From Otis tarda (taxonomy: Eukaryota > Chordata > Aves > Otidiformes > Otididae), in the NCBI GenBank assembly GCA_026413225.1, contig CM048591.1, positions 46,397,803 through 46,461,802 on the forward strand: a DNA stretch of 64,000 nucleotides. Direction: 5' to 3'. Made by a program: the position numbers and the translations under genes. Positions 63,664 through 64,000 of this stretch are shown piece by piece (positions within the stretch are counted from its first letter, which is position 1; the number at the start of each line of letters is the position of its first letter). The notes under the pieces are model-generated. The model saw only the letters and a list, made by a program, of their open reading frames with translations, did no database searches and was not told the origin of the DNA.

Positions 63664-64000
63664 TGTCGTAGTTCAGCCCTGATCAGGACCAGACTACGCA
63701 GTCTCTCTCTCACTCCCCCCACCCTCCGAAAGAACAGGGAGAGAAAATACAAGGAAAAACGGCTCGAGGTTTGAGATAAGGACAGGGAGAAATCCTCAAA
63801 GTTACCGTCATGGGCAAAACAGACTCGACTTGGGGAAAACTATTCATTTATTACTACAAACAGCAGGATGATGAGACAGAGAACAAGATAACCTCCATCC
63901 ACCCCTCCCTCTTCCCACGCTTAACACCATCTCTACTACCTTCCCCCCCCGAGCGGCACAGGGGGGAAGAGGGAATGGGGGTTGCAGTCAGTTCATCATA
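63664..64000 (-). mobile_element. Family A LTR, minus orientation, continues past the window
   Basis: Begins TGTCGTAGTTCAGCCC, identical in layout to the copies at 18.6 and 55.9 kb, and runs to the window end ('...gggttgcagtcagttcatca'), closest to the 18.6-kb copy. It is inserted in the pol gene of the provirus within the integrase zinc domain. The other end and the target duplication lie outside the window. Confidence 0.92.

Larger units (their letters stand above)
23494..64000 (-). other. Large upstream intron of the CNTNAP5-like gene (more than 40 kb, inferred)
   Basis: Everything to the right of the discoidin exon is probably one intron of the minus-strand gene, because the preceding exon, expected to encode a WVTSY-type discoidin segment, was not found by eye. 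It is filled with CR1 copies, LTRs and a provirus. If another gene's exon is hidden here I could not see it. Confidence 0.55.

Overview
The window comes from a bird. Seven CR1 LINE copies or fragments carry the typical CR1 3' tail (ATTCTATG-type 8-mers), several endogenous-retrovirus LTRs are of avian ERVL/ERVK-like type, and the unique DNA is AT-rich. No tRNA, rRNA or CRISPR array is visible. The only host gene I can support lies on the minus strand: five spliced exons of a contactin-associated protein-like (CNTNAP/Caspr) gene, closest in my judgement to CNTNAP5.

Host gene, read right to left: the end of an F5/8C (discoidin) domain (23346-23493), the first laminin-G domain over three exons (13243-13446, 12885-13069, 10823-10966), and the start of the second laminin-G domain (8039-8297). 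All five have AG/GT borders and compatible phases (148, 204, 185, 144 and 259 nt), giving 940 nt of continuous open frame. By analogy with the family these are probably exons 4-8. The intron between the second and third of these exons is only 173 bp. The upstream intron is more than 40 kb and fills the right two-thirds of the window.

Mobile DNA fills the introns. CR1 copies lie at 2.5, 12.4, 14.1-16.1, 16.1-16.5, 24.1-25.6, 29.2-30.8, 33.0-33.8 and 45.6-46.9 kb. A GC-rich LTR family of about 1.1 kb ('family A', TGTTCTGG...ACTACGACA) occurs at 2.9-4.0 (+), 18.6-19.7 (-), 42.9-44.0 (+), 55.9-57.1 (-) and from 63664 off the right edge (-). A divergent relative lies at 47.4-48.4 kb (-) and a different solo LTR at 37.5-38.1 kb (+). 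At 59050-63663 there is a decayed provirus with a 451-bp 5' LTR, a tRNA-Lys-type primer binding site, gag, protease, reverse transcriptase, RNase H and the start of integrase. A family A LTR interrupts it. Other structures are a G-rich 10-bp minisatellite at 16.7-16.9 kb, a (TG)n tract at 31.46 kb, and a 24-bp inverted repeat 238 bp upstream of the last exon.

I found no unknown multi-gene system. The more unusual points are LTR ends shared between LTR families, a Gag-like ORF with N-terminal hydrophobic segments and no zinc knuckle, an in-frame amber codon between gag and pro-pol, a CR1 reverse transcriptase that stayed open but lost its motif A aspartate, and a microhomology deletion in another CR1.
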